From NCBI GenBank assembly GCA_030268105.1, contig BSDZ01000017.1, positions 3,390,001-3,454,000 on the forward strand: 64,000 bases of DNA, read 5' to 3'. Below, piece by piece: positions 10,264 through 22,148 of the stretch (its first letter is position 1; each line of letters opens with the position of its first letter). The translations under genes and the position numbers were made by a program. The notes beneath the pieces were generated by a model. That model saw only the letters and a program-made list of their open reading frames with translations. It was not told where the DNA came from and ran no database searches. The DNA is from Volvox africanus (taxonomy: Eukaryota; Chlorophyta; Chlorophyceae; Chlamydomonadales; Volvocaceae).

Positions 10264-10359
10264 TTACAAACCGGAAGCGGCGGCGTCCAAAACGGCGCGG
10301 CCTAAGTCTTCGGCGAAAGTATCTAGCGGTCCTCGTGGTTCGTCGCTGGAACTCGCCAT
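10264..10359 (-). CDS. Leader micro-ORF of element B (31 aa)
   Basis: Same 31-codon ORF as in A, ending DAAASGL-TAA, between the primer-binding site (minus strand, about 10424-10413) and gag. The surrounding leader carries the B/D-type variants that A lacks. Confidence 0.45.
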   Translation of the reverse strand: MASSSDEPRGPLDTFAEDLGRAVLDAAASGL

Positions 10360-10427
10360 AGAAAGAACCTACTTCCGATTAGACAAAGAGAGACAGTTAG
10401 GCAACGAACCTGGTCTCGATACCAAAT

Positions 10428-11251
10428 TGTTGTACCTCTCGTTCGCGTTTGCTCATAAGTATCTGCACGTCTGGAGACTATCGACACCGATGCGCGAGCA
10501 CTTGCAAGTACAGCAAGGCAAGCGAGAGCAAACAGAGACAGCGGAAGACTTCAAGACGAAGAGAGATATAACTTACGGTCTTACAGATCAGAATGATGCA
10601 ATGGACGAAATCGCCGTCAGCGCCGGAAGCAAGCAATCATCACGCGGCGGTGATTAGCGAAGTTCAGGCTTAGCTCGGGCTAAGTAGAATATCGTATAGT
10701 AATAGTAATGTAGAACACACAAGTGTTCTCCGGTATCGAATGTCTTATTTTGCTTAGCCGTCCTCGCATCTGTTATACTCGCAGCATCGCAATGCCGTAC
10801 GATTCACATCAGGAGGCCGATCCTAGATGTGACAACCCTACTGCGTCTAGGCGATGTCTACGCATAACAACGTATAAGCCTTTCCGGCATTCGCATGATG
10901 CAAGGGTCCGGATAACGATATCCGGTTGCAGGGCATGTATCGCGACGAGTGCGGCGCTCTCAACGTGTGCTTAAATGAAGTAATATTATATCAGATAATA
11001 TTACTTATAGTTTTGTAGCACGAGCATAATGCGCACTTCAATGCTTCGGTTATTCATGCATGCTAGGCGGATTTGCCATGATGCGATGTCGCGATGGATA
11101 ATGACAACATGCCAGATGCATATATAAATGTATGCGAATACATTTATATCATGCAGATTCATTCATATGCAATGCGTTCATCACAAAAGCACTTCGCCTC
11201 GTAGGATCGCGTCGACCTACGCGTCGGCGGGAAATGAACCGTAGCACAACA
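10428..11251 (-). repeat. 5' LTR of element B (824 bp)
   Basis: On the minus strand it starts TGTTGTGC at 11251 and ends ACAACA at 10428, the same 824 bp as the LTRs of A and D. Its right edge abuts the last 128 bp of an LTR of element F. Confidence 0.94.
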
Positions 11252-11379
11252 AAGGTCACGCCCAGTTCGAGGCCTTATGGTCTCTCAAGTACGACCTAGT
11301 CGGCGGCTCTACTTAATCGGGCTCTGGCACAACAACCGGTATCTTTTGATACCACCCTTCGTGGGTACCATATACAACA
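11252..11379 (+). repeat. 5' LTR remnant of element F (last 128 bp)
   Basis: Matches 17796-17923 of the 3' LTR and ends ATACAACA, followed after three bases by TGGTATCGAGAC. The first 294 bp should lie left of the window beyond element B. Confidence 0.92.
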
Positions 11380-11526
11380 AGCTGGTATCGAGACTGTTCC
11401 TCCCTGGGACGTCTCGTCAAGTCTTCCGCTGAAATTGTTCAAGCCTTCTCAAGTCTTTCTGTGGTAACTGCTCAAGCCACTCTAACCACGCAACGCGCTC
11501 AAACCACTCAAGCTGCCCTTTTATAA

Positions 11527-11634
11527 ATGGACATCGACCATGATCTTCCTCCTGCCGACATCCCTCTGGACATGGAGACATTGCCTGAGGAGCTGAGCGC
11601 CGCCATTTTCGCTGCGGCTACCACCGGTCTGTAA
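11527..11634 (+). CDS. Leader micro-ORF of element F (35 aa)
   Basis: Occupies the same place as the 31-codon ORF of A. The two ends align as EELSAAIFAAATTGL-stop (F) and EDLGRAVLDAAASGL-stop (A), while the surrounding leader DNA is not recognisably similar. This protein-level conservation suggests a translated product or a gag 5' exon. Confidence 0.5.
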   Translation: MDIDHDLPPADIPLDMETLPEELSAAIFAAATTGL

Positions 11635-12184
11635 TATTCACGAAATTAGTCTAGTGACACTTATAACCTGCTCTCTGTGAGTTCGGCTGTGCTTTCTGTT
11701 AAAGTCAATCTCTAAGTTAGTCGCAGTCAACGTGGCTCGCGACCTAGACAATTCTGCCTTCTCTGTTAGGTAATATCTTCCTGCAACACTGCTTTCTATC
11801 TAGAACTTGTATTGCAGTTTTGCTGAGGAATCCCTGTAGTTGCGGGTTCGATAGTACCTTCACATCGAATTCGACAAGGAGTCGACTTCATGAATTTACT
11901 TCGGCTTCCACTAATACATATATATCTCTATTACTTAAAAGGTATTGTGTTTGTTCCAAACGCCTTGAGTGCTTCTGCAGTGTCAACACCTCAGACCCGT
12001 CGGAGCGGCACTTCTGCCCAGTCACTCCGATCTATCACAAATCAACTTCACGCGCGGACTTCAAAATTTTTGAAGTTCATCGAAGGCATCCAAGCGTTGG
12101 GTAGGCCCTGGTCCTTGCCTTTGCTTTGCCTTTCACCAGAACAGTCACTCGCAGTTCGATCTGTTAGGCTTTCAGGCATACAAT
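11635..12184 (+). other. Leader of element F without recognised genes
   Basis: About 550 bp between the leader micro-ORF and gag. Small open frames occur but none resembles a known protein. It might contain an intron joining the micro-ORF to gag; I could not fix splice sites. Confidence 0.5.
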
Positions 12185-13560
12185 ATGCAAGCCTCGAACT
12201 TAGCGAATGCTGTCTCGGCTCTTGCTGCCAACACCTTTCAGTTTGTTGGCCGGATTGCTGCTAATGCTAGCCAAGCAAATAGGTGGGAATGGCTCTCTAG
12301 GTTGACACAGCCACCAAATGCTGCTGTGGCAGGTGGTATCGACCTTCCGAACCAGCCTTCACCTATTCCCAGGCAAGGCGGCACAGCATCCCCTGAGGCA
12401 CCTACATCACCTATTTATGCCCCATCCCCTTTTTATGTTCATGGCCCTGCTGTAGTGTCAAACCATTTGACACCTGGTGCCGTGGATATTCCTGGGATGG
12501 CTCGTGCTGCTGCTGCAACAACTTGTGCTGCTGTTGCGGGCACCTCTTCCAGGCCACCTGGGCCTCCTCATACTGGACATGAGGACGAGGTGATAAAAAT
12601 AGTGATCACAGTGCCTAAGCTGAATATCCCTATGGATGTTAAGCTTTCTGATTTAGGACGAGTTGCTGCGCCTCTAACACGGGCCTTTGTCCGTAATGTT
12701 AGGAACTACTTTGCCACAGCCCGTGGGGGTCAACAGGACTCTACGCGCCATCTTTTCTTGGCCACTGCCTTTGAAGGCGTGGCAAGATTATGGCACGATC
12801 AATGGACTAACGCAAGGGATTCCTATACATCTGAGGAACTGCTAGAAGCACTGCTTGTCCGTTTTGCACCCCAGGTCCAGTCACGTGACACTGAGGCACG
12901 CCTGAAATTAAATGCTGGCAAATACCGCATGCGCCCTGGAGAAACTGTCTCTGCCTATCAGAGCCGCTTTGAGGCTCTTGTCACGCCCATTGTGGACCTG
13001 TCTAATAGTGAGCGTGTGTTTTGGTTTCAGCAGGGCCTCTCATCCGACCTTAGTGGGGACTGTGCAACTGACCTGTCGGGTAAAACTTTTAAGTCATATA
13101 CAGACTTGGTTCAGTTCTCCCTGGGAGCTGAACTTAGGTTACTGGCCCGACGGGAATCTGACAAACTGGCCCGTCCCAAAATGAACATGCTGTCGGTACA
13201 GGACATGGCCTGCGACGACCCTGACGAGGAGACCCCGGCGCCCCCGACCAAAAAACCGCGGGCTGCACCCGTTCGTCCAGGCATCACAGGGCACGAGGAT
13301 CAGCCGCGGCAGGTTAAGGGCGCCGGTAAGTCTAAGAGGGGCGGTGGACAGCAGGGGAGGCACTTGGCCCCAAAAGGGGCCACGTGCAGAAGAAGGGGCC
13401 TAAGCAGAACCTGGCGGAGTATCTAACCACATTCAAATGTACTAGACGGGAGTTCCATTTTTGTAAACAACATGGGATGTGCCTCCGTTGCGGTTCCGAC
13501 CAACATAGGGTCGACTCCTGCCCAATGCTGGGGGCGGAGAAAAATAAGGCTTTTGTAATC
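12185..13560 (+). pseudogene. gag: Gag of element F, frameshifted near its zinc knuckle
   Basis: The first frame (12185-13426) encodes a capsid-like domain aligned with Gag of A (RLWHDQWTNARDSY, then SRFEALVTPIVDL and ERVFWFQQGL), about 35-45% identical by eye. Around 13380-13400 the reading shifts: the zinc knuckle continues in the other frame as MCLRCGSDQHRVDSC with the standard C-x2-C-x4-H-x4-C spacing. Gag cannot be made whole without a frame change. The C-terminal boundary with pol is unclear. Confidence 0.85.
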
Positions 13561-16500
13561 TGTTTGAGCCTCAAGGTCGCCCCCTATCCTCCGCTAACTT
13601 GGGTGGGCATACTATCTTGTTCACTCCCTCTTCACTCTGCGAGCTACAGGAGCAATTAGCTCACTTTAGGGCATGCAAACGTCAACACCCTGATACCTCA
13701 GCATGAAACTTGCTGCCTGAGTATGTGTCCCGACGCAACCCTTCTTTTCTGTCGGGAATGCAACGGGTCTTAAGGTTTAATCCAGGGACGTCTCTTTTCC
13801 ATAGCCTTGATATGGCAGGTGAGGTCGTTCAGCTCTCTGGAAGCCCATACTCTGTTGACGTCTGGTTTGCTGCTCCTAAACCGGTTCAGGAGGGCTTGCC
13901 TGAGACTGAACCCTGTATTTCAGTTCTCTGCTTGCCTAAAGCTGCTGCCCTGATAGGTGCTGGCGTACCTCTGATCACCGTAAGCACGGCAGGTTGTACG
14001 TTCACCGCCCTAGCCGACTCTGGAGCCAGTGATGATTTCATTTCGGCATCAGTGGTTACGCAGCTTGGCCTGAAACCTAGCCCATGCTCCTGGTCAGAAG
14101 TTACCCTTGCTGATGGGGGTAAGCAGGCTATCTTGGGGCAGGTTAATCTTCGTCTATCTGCAGGTCCTTTAAGGTTAAATGTCCGCCCATATGTGTTGCC
14201 TGAGCTAACTGACACTGCCACGTATATCTTGGGTTCTTCCACGCTAGCACAGTATGGGGCTGTCCTTGACTATGAGTCTAAATCTTTGCGCCTGCGCAAG
14301 GGGAATCTAGTCTGCAAGGTACCCTTTACTACTGCCAGACAGCCACCAGATCAGATGACACCTGCGCCTTGCTTTAATTATGCAACCACTGCTATCTGTC
14401 AGCACACTGAACCTGAAGTTGTTGGCAGAAAAGCAGCAGTTTGCATGATTCGCAAGGGGGCCCATGCTTTACTAGTACGGCCAAAGTTGCACCTGAATGC
14501 AACTTCTATCCCAGCTGATGCCACTGACCCTGAGCTTGAGGCCCTGTTACAGGAATATGCAGATATATTCCAGGAGGTCCCTGGTAAGCCTCCAATGCGG
14601 CCTGTGGATCACACCATACCTTTGGTGCCTGGTGCAGTACCCGTTTCCCGCCCCATGTATCGGCTAAGCCCCTTGGAGCTGGACGAGGTCAAATGACAGG
14701 TTACTGAGCTGCTGAAAAAAGGTATGATACGGCCAAGCACATCCCCATACTCCGCCCCTATTCTGTTTGTGGGAAAGAAGGATGGGACTCTGAGAATGTG
14801 CATTGACTATAGGGGGTTAAATGCCGCAACGGTTAAGAACCGTTACCCCCTCCCATGTGTCGATGATCTGCTGGATAAGCTAAAAGATTCTGCATTCTTT
14901 AGCTCTATTGACCTCCAGCAGGGGTATAATCAGATTCGTATAGCAGAATCTGACATCCCTAAAACGGCTTTCCGTACGCCGTTTGGCCATTTTGAATATA
15001 CCGTCCTTAGTTTAGGACTGACGAACGCCCCTGCAACGTTCCAAGCTGTCATGGACCGCATCTTCGGGCCATACATCGACAAATTCGTCATCTGTTATCT
15101 GGACGATATCCTGGTGTTTTCAAAGACCCGTGAGGAGCACATACAACACCTCCGCCTGGTCTTTGAGGTTCTGCGGTGTGAGCAGCTGTATGCTAAGCGT
15201 TCTAAGTGCCACTGGGCACAACCACAGGTGGAGTATCTGGGGCATATAGTGTCTCAGGGTGGCATACGGATGGACCCCCGGAAAACTGCTGTTGTTCGGG
15301 ATTGGCCAGTGCCCTCCAACCTTCAGGAACTGCGTAAGTTTTTGGACCTGACCAACTACTTTCGTAAGTTCATAGAGCGCTACTCAGTCATTGCTGCACC
15401 GCTAACAAACCTCACACGTAAGGGAGCCTTCTCTTCACCTGAGGCCTGGACGCCCGCATGCCAAGAAGCTTTTGATGCTTTGAAGCGTGCTATCTCTGAT
15501 GATATTATCCTGCACTTCCCTGACTACTCATTGCCGTTCCGTGTAGAGGTCATAACTGATGCATCTATACATGGGACGGGGGCAGTTCTGTTGCAGCAGG
15601 GACGCCCCATTGCATACACGAGTAAGAAGTTTTCGGGGGCTGAAACCCGTTATACCACTGGGGAACAGGAATTTCTGGCGGTCCTACATGCCTTGAAGGA
15701 ATGGTGATGTTACCTTGAGGGCCGGCCTTTTGCCCTCAAGACTGATCACAAACCCCTTACGTTTCTGCAAGGTGTGCCCTCCCTTAACCGACGCCAGGCC
15801 TGCAGGATGGAATACCTGGCACGGTTTAACTTTGATTGGGAGTACCTCACTTAACATAGCTGATGCTCTCAGTAGGCACCCCTCACTGCATGCAGCCATT
15901 CTGGCGGTAAGCACACGGAGTAGGTCTCAGGCAAAACCTAACTTCGTGCCCTCCGATTTTACCAAGCGCTTGAAACAGGCTTATGCAGCCGACCCGTGGT
16001 TCACAATTCACAACAACACGGGGCACTTGGTACAGGAGCATGGCTTATGGAGCCGATCGGAAGGATCCCACCGTCAGATTGTCGTACCTAACGATGATTC
16101 ATTACGTCGTGAACTTCTCTCACGTTTTCATGACGGCCCTCTTGCTGGGCATCCTGGCTGCACGCGGTTACTGGAGCTTTTGCGGTGTCAATTCTGGTGG
16201 CCCTGCATGGCTAAGGATACCGAAAATTATGTCCTATGTTGTGACCTGTGCCAGCGCAATAAGGCCCAGTCTGGTAAATCACATGGGCATCTCCAACCTC
16301 TTCCTATTCCTGACGCTCCGTGGGAAAGCGTTTCTATGGACTTTATTGTTGCGCTGCCCAAAACTGAGGGAGGATACGACGCCGTGCTGGTCCTGATCGA
16401 CCGTTTCACTAAGATGGTCCACCTGGCCCCCGCGACATCATCCTGCACAGCTGAGCAAACGGCCTGTCTATTCTTTGACAATGTGGTACGTTTGCATGGG

Positions 16501-17432
16501 GTCCCCAAGTCCGTGGTATCTGACCGCGGCACTCAATTTGCAAGTAAGTTTTGGGGCGCCCTGGGGACTCTGGTAGGAATGCGGGTGAACCTGTCCACCG
16601 CCTACCACCCCCAATCTGATGGGCAAACAGAGCGTGTTAACCGTGTCCTGGGTGATATGCTCCGTAACTTTGCAGGACGCACCCCTACTGCATGGGATAC
16701 CTACCTAACCGCTGCTGAGTTTGCCATTAATAATGCTACTAACCGGTCCGTTGGTAATAGTCCGTTTTTCCTGAATTACGGTTTTAACCCTGCTTTGCCT
16801 GTTTGGCGGGAATTGGACGTAAATGTCCCAGCTGCAAAAACGTTTGCTAAGTCTTTCGTGTCCCGTCTAACTGACGCTAAAGCTTGCCTGGAAGCTGCAC
16901 AGCAACAGGCTATGGACTATTATAACAAGTCCAAAAAGGACGTCACGTTCACTAAGGGCCAGCTGGTTATGTTGAGCACAAAAAACCTTCGTTCCCTGGC
17001 TGATGGGTCTCGCAAGTTATTACTGCGCTTTGTGGGGCCTTATCCTGTCGTACGCATGGTAGGGTCGGTGGCTGTAGAGTTACAACTCCCATCTGACCTA
17101 TTCATCCCACATTTCATGTATCTCTCGTACGTCCATATCGGGGTACTCTGCCTGAGGCTAACGATAGCATCCCTCCTGTTACGGAAGCTAATCCCTCTAC
17201 CTGGTTATCGGGTAAGCAGACCCTGTATGCTGTCGAACGTATCCTGGATTACCGTGCACGACGTGTTGGCAAGGGCAGGCGTAAGCGTAACGTACATGAG
17301 TACCTGGTTAAGTGGTCTGGGTACTCATCTGAGCACAATAGCTGGGAACCGGCACGTAACTTCACCCCTGACATGAAACCCCTGCTTGATGAAGCTAGGC
17401 TGCGGGCACAGTCTAAGGACGGACCTCTCTGA
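13561..17432 (+). pseudogene. pol: Pol of element F, inactivated
   Basis: All pol domains are recognisable: protease (ALADSGASDDF, with D-S-G instead of D-T-G), RT (YLDD), RNase H, integrase with zinc-binding motif and catalytic region (SMDF, VSDRGTQF, SDGQTER), and chromodomain (EYLVKWSGY ... SWEPARNF) ending at TGA 17430-17432. Breaks: TGA near 13702, TGA at 14694, TGA near 15705, frameshift near 15835 (between WEY and NIADALSRH) and frameshift near 17095 just after the integrase core. At 14694 and 15705 element A has an arginine CGN codon, so CGA to TGA changes are likely. It cannot encode working enzymes. Confidence 0.9.
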
Positions 17433-17501
17433 CACTGTCCTACCTCAACCTGTCTGCTCTCGTTTCATGCATCGGGACGCTGCATCTAGAGGGGGAACAA
17501 T

Positions 17502-17923
17502 TGTTGTATCCTTAATGCATTTTGGTAATTCATTAAGTATAATAATTATCTGTTTATTATTTTATGATATAATATATTTAATTATCAGATTAACTGTTTC
17601 ATGTTCCCATCTGGCATTCGATTTGTGGATTTGGTCTCGGCTGTCGACGACCAATACTAACCGATTTCCTGAAACATCCGAACCTGTCGGTTACTCCATA
17701 ACCTGTATGGAATGGGCCATTTACCGCCTGAATGGTAAATGGTGGAACATCTGGTTCCTGGTTCACTGAATCTCCGGTTGTAGTGGTGACTTCTGAAGGT
17801 CACGCCCGGTTCGAGGCCTTATGGTCTCTCAAGTACGACCTAGTCGGTGGCTCTACTTAATTGGGCTCTGGCACAACAACCGGTATCTTTTGATACCACC
17901 CTTCGTGGGTACCATATACAACA
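17502..17923 (+). repeat. 3' LTR of element F (422 bp)
   Basis: Starts TGTTGTATCC after the purine tract and ends CATATACAACA. About half the length of the other LTRs here. AT-rich near 17530-17590 with a possible weak hairpin. Confidence 0.92.
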
Positions 17924-19044
17924 CAGATGCCCCTTGGGAAAGTGTTTCAATGGACTTTGTAGTCGCGCTGCCCAAAACTGAGGGGGGATACGACTCGGTG
18001 TTCGTTATGGTCGATCGCTTGACCAAGATGGTTCACTTAGCCTCCTGCACCTCGTCTTGCACCGCTGAGCAAACAGCACGATTATTTTTCGATAATGTGC
18101 TCCGATTACATGGCGTTCCTAAAAATGTGATATCCGATCACGGCGGTCAATTCACGTCTAAGTTTTGGGAAGCGCTATGTGAGCTCGTCGGTATGCGCGT
18201 TCATTTGAGCATAGCATATCATCCACAATCCGATGGGCAAACCGAACGCACAAATCGCACACTGGGTGACATGTTGAGGAATTTCGCGGGGCGTACACCC
18301 TCTGTTTGGGATACATTTCTGACTTCGGCAGAATTCACGCTTAACAATGCTGTTAACCGCTCTACAGGTCAAAGCCCTCTCTTTCTGAATTATGGATTCC
18401 ATCCTGCGCTACCTGTGTGGCGAGAGTTGGAGATAAATATCCCAGTGGCTAAAACCTTTGCCAAGTCGTTCCTATCCCGCATGACAGACGCGAAGGCATG
18501 CTTGGACGCAGCACAACAACGGACGACGGACTATTATAATAAATCCAAATGAGACGTAACATTTTCGTTGGGACAAATGGTATTATTGAGCACTAAGAAC
18601 TTGCGTTCACTCGCCGACGGTTCCTGTAAATTGTTACCTTGCTGGATCGGTCCATATTCTGTTGTTCGCATGGTAGGAAATGTAGCTGTGGAGCTATCCC
18701 TACCTTCTGACATGAATATCCATCCCACATTTCATATCTCCCTCATCCGTCCTTATCGTGGCACGGAGTCCGTTACAAACAACACCGATGCCCCTGCAGT
18801 AATGGACCCCGGTCCCAAGACCTGGATCGCAGGCAAGCAAAAAGTGTATGATGTGGAGTGAATATTGGATTATCGGGTTCGTCGTATAGGTCAACAACGA
18901 CGAAAGCGTAAGGTGCACGAATATCTGGTCAAGTGGACCGGCTATTCCAGCGAGCATAATTTGTGGGAGCCGATGCGTAACTTCTCGCCAGAGATGAAGC
19001 CCTTGTTGGAAGAAGCTCGCCTACGTGCCACGCAGACCCAATGA
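17924..19044 (+). pseudogene. pol: Element G pol 3' part: integrase and chromodomain, decayed
   Basis: Begins inside integrase at [11 protein letters not shown], where F is inserted, and continues through the catalytic region (ISDHGGQF, SDGQTER) to the chromodomain and the natural stop TGA at 19042. In-frame stops at 18549 (TGA) and near 18859 (TGA where A has CGG) inactivate it. Closest to A-type elements but clearly older. The 5' part of G should lie left of the window. Confidence 0.9.
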
Positions 19045-19103
19045 TCTTTGCAGTCGATGCTGTCCGATGCAGCGAGGACGCTGCATACGGGAGGGGGGAT
19101 AGT

Positions 19104-19916
19104 TGTTGTACGCTGGTTCAATCACCGTTTGCACCAATGAAGACCGCAACGCATCTAAGCATTGTGAAGCATGATACAAGCATATTAGCATGATATACTC
19201 GAGTATATCTAGCTAATCAGGCATGCTGCATTATCACCTACGATGTCGCGCTGTTGGTCAACATGTTTGACTCGATATCGATAATTAATGCGCGATCTAT
19301 CCATTGGCATAATATCTCACGTAATAATACTTTAAATATTATTACCTCATCTACGTCATAAACCATACGCGTATGCGAGAATGCGACGATCGCGATGGTT
19401 GGGTCAGCAACTGAATATCGATATTCGGACCTTCGCATATTGCATGCGTTGCATTCAATAATATCACGGATGACACGATATTTAGAACAGTGCTACGAAG
19501 GTACTCACACTTGAGATCGGAATCCAGTGAGACCCGTACTGCACAACGGTATCACGATGTGATAGGTGCGAGGACGGCCGCCTGGAGACCGAAGTCGGCT
19601 TGCGCTACTTTGGACCAAGTACCTGCGTACTTAACTCGATCTAATTCGCATACATACGATATAATCATATATATTCGGCCTGAGCTATTCTAGCATTCCA
19701 TCTGCAGCCGAGTGATGAACATTGCCCACGGGGTCTGATGGCGATCTACTGATTTGTGAACGAGGATTATTGTAAGTTGAATCTTTCCTTAATCTTGAGT
19801 CTTCCACTGTCACTTTACTCGCATTGAATCGCCTTGCTGTTCGTAAGCACGGTGCGCACTAGCTAACATTCAGACGTGCAGATTCAGTGCATGGTTGAAG
19901 AAGGAAGGATACAACA
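19104..19916 (+). repeat. 3' LTR of element G (813 bp)
   Basis: Starts TGTTGTACGC after GGGAGGGGGGATAG and ends ACAACA. Primary sequence is diverged from the A-type LTR, yet hairpins persist at the three matching places: 19192-19209, 19321-19345 and 19411-19428. The following five bases, cgggt, are the expected target duplication. Confidence 0.9.
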
Positions 19917-20222
19917 CGGGTATCATGGACATTGAAACGGAGCCACGCAGGCCTCATCCGTCGTGTCTTAAGAGTGCCGCTCTGGGAAGTCACAGAATAT
20001 GATTTGTTGGCCTCCATTAAGCGGCCGAGTGGAGTACCCATGGTCCGCAAGTCCGTCCTGATTCCCGGGGCTTTTCTCTTCCTTCTTGGTCAGATGTGCA
20101 TGTGGACCAGCACTCCGTGGTACGGATCACCATTGAGGCAGCAGTTATATTTCAATGGTGGCAGACACCGTGTGGCACGGGAGGGCTGGTGTGCTTGGGT
20201 CATGCCTCATCCGGCAGCTCCA
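19917..20222 (+). other. Flank between element G and the large inverted repeat
   Basis: Unique-looking sequence with overlapping short open frames; none shows a family signature that I recognise. It may be the original host sequence hit by G or part of the element that carries the inverted repeat. Confidence 0.4.
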
Positions 20223-22148
20223 GGATGGAAAGTGGTTCCGTTTGGCCAAGTCCTACCCTTTGGCTTTGGGTGCGGCAAACCATCCAAGCCTTGAAAACCC
20301 CGGCAATGTCCGTGCTGTGAGCATGCTCAAGGTTTCCGGCAAAGTACGGGAACGTTCGGCTTGTTGACGTGGATACAACATCATAAGATCATCCTGGCTT
20401 TCAGGTCAGCAAAGATGCAAAAGGGTGGGCGGGGTTGATGGCTTGGACGTCTTGTCTAACTGCAAAAAAGGCGTTGCCACAGTGCACTGAACAATTTGCG
20501 CGCCACGTTCACTCCATTGCCCACTTGGTGACAATGGCACAAAGTGGCGCCTCAAAAGCACTTAATACCATAGCGTTAGTAACATGCGTTAAGAGAGATC
20601 GCAGGAGAGATCGTGTGACCATCATCCACTCATTACACAAAGTGCACGCTTGTTAGCTGGGTTAGGTACTCATGTCACGGCACGTACTTAATGAAGCATT
20701 ATCTTGGGACATTGAGCACGCGCGTCTGTCCCACGCGTAGCCCCCTGAGCCAGAGCGCGTGACAGGCGTGTCATTGGTAGAGCGTGACAGGCGTGTCATT
20801 GGTAGAGCCATGCGGACATGTCCGCATACCACCACTCCATCGTAATGTTAAGAGAAGCTGTTTGTCATGCCTCATGATGTGTTTAAAAGCTTGAATGCAG
20901 TTTCAAGCAAATCTGCTCATATGAAGATGTTGCCCAGGCCAGCTCATCGTTATGGTTAGAAGCTTAGAACGCATTTGCCTGCCCTGTGCAGAATATGACA
21001 GGGTATTTGTCGCAATTTAGATGTCGAATAAGCGCTGGACCGTTCTAGTCCATCATGGGGGGCACCCAAAACAGTGGAGTACCCAAAGCACATCGTATCC
21101 GATTAGTAGTAGACCTCCGTCGCCTCATCCTGCCCGGGCTCCGAGTGGGACTCCGGGTGGGAATGCACAAAAGCACCATCCATGATTGCAAAAGCTGCCA
21201 GATTGCATTCCCACCCGGAGTCCCACTCGGAGCCTGGGCAGGATGAGGCGACGGAGGTCTACTACTAATCGGATACGATGTGCTTTGGGTACTCCACTGT
21301 TTTGGGTGCCCCCCATGATGGACTAGAACGGTCCAGCGCTTATTCGACATCTAAATTGCAACAAATACCCTGTCATATTCTGCACAGGGCAGGCAAATGC
21401 GTTCTAAGTTTCTAACCATAACGATGAGCTGGCCTGGGCAACATCTTCATATGAGCAGATTTGCTCGAAACTGCATTCAAGCTTTTAAACACATCATGAG
21501 GCATGACAAACAGCTTCTCTTAACATTACGATGGAGTGGTGGTATGCGGACATGTCCGCATGGCTCTACCAATGACACGCCTGTCACGCTCTACCAATGA
21601 CACGCCTGTCACGCGCTCTGGCTCAGGGGGCTATGCGTGGGACAGACGCGCGTGCTCAATGTCCCAAGATAATGCTTCATTAAGTACGTGCCGTGACATG
21701 AGTACCTAACCCAGCTAACAAGCGTGCACTTTGTGTAATGAGTGGATGATGGTCACACGATCTCTCCTGCGATCTCTCTTAACGCATGTTACTAACGCTA
21801 TGGTATTAAGTGCTTTTGAGGCGCCACTTTGTGCCATTGTCACCAAGTGGGCAATGGAGTGAACGTGGCGCGCAAATTGTTCAGTGCACTGTGGCAACGC
21901 CTTTTTTGCAGTTAGACAAGACGTCCAAGCCATCAACCCCGCCCACCCTTTTGCATCTTTGCTGACCTGAAAGCCAGGATGATCTTATGATGTTGTATCC
22001 ACGTCAACAAGCCGAACGTTCCCGTACTTTGCCGGAAACCTTGAGCATGCTCACAGCACGGACATTGCCGGGGTTTTCAAGGCTTGGATGGTTTGCCGCA
22101 CCCAAAGCCAAAGGGTAGGACTTGGCCAAACGGAACCCCTTTCCATCC
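20223..22148. repeat. Near-perfect inverted repeat: 945-bp arms, 36-bp spacer
   Basis: Arm 20223-21167 is the reverse complement of 21204-22148. Equal arm lengths imply no net indels, and I count only about seven mismatches, mostly transitions. The spacer is 21168-21203. Each arm holds a tandem duplication of a 25-bp unit containing GTGACAGGCGTGTCATTGG (about 20758-20807). Short ORFs in the two arms are mirror images and show no known domain. I saw no obvious target duplication at the ends. Possible natures: foldback transposon, inverted duplication, or a locus transcribed into a long hairpin RNA. Confidence 0.9.

Larger units (their letters stand above)
7450..11251 (-). mobile_element. Element B: inverted chromovirus copy interrupted by A
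   Basis: Reading on the minus strand: 5' LTR (11251-10428), leader, gag (9960-8725), start of pol, then the junction with the 3' LTR of A at 7450. The rest of B (RT to 3' LTR) should lie left of the window, on the other side of A. B itself starts at 11251 inside a 5' LTR of element F; the expected target duplication is aaggt (11252-11256). Coding sequence is nearly identical to A and D, so all are recent. Confidence 0.9.
11252..17923 (+). mobile_element. Element F: decayed Ty3/gypsy chromovirus, second family with 422-bp LTRs
   Basis: Remains of a 5' LTR (11252-11379), primer-binding site (11383-11394), leader, gag and pol with several stops and frameshifts, polypurine tract and full 3' LTR (17502-17923). 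Proteins are clearly related to A but diverged throughout. The 5' LTR is split by element B. The 3' LTR abuts integrase sequence of element G, so F sits in G; expected target duplication cagat (17924-17928). The surviving 128 bp of the 5' LTR differ from the 3' LTR at three positions, all transitions. Confidence 0.9.

Noticed and set aside
7450..11251. A palindromic A/B retroelement produced by self-integration
   Set aside because: The clean LTR junction in B pol and the window edge fit ordinary nested insertion; the missing B half is simply outside the window.
20435..21936. Two identical 73-codon ORFs on opposite strands
   Set aside because: They are mirror images produced by the inverted repeat and show no known domain.
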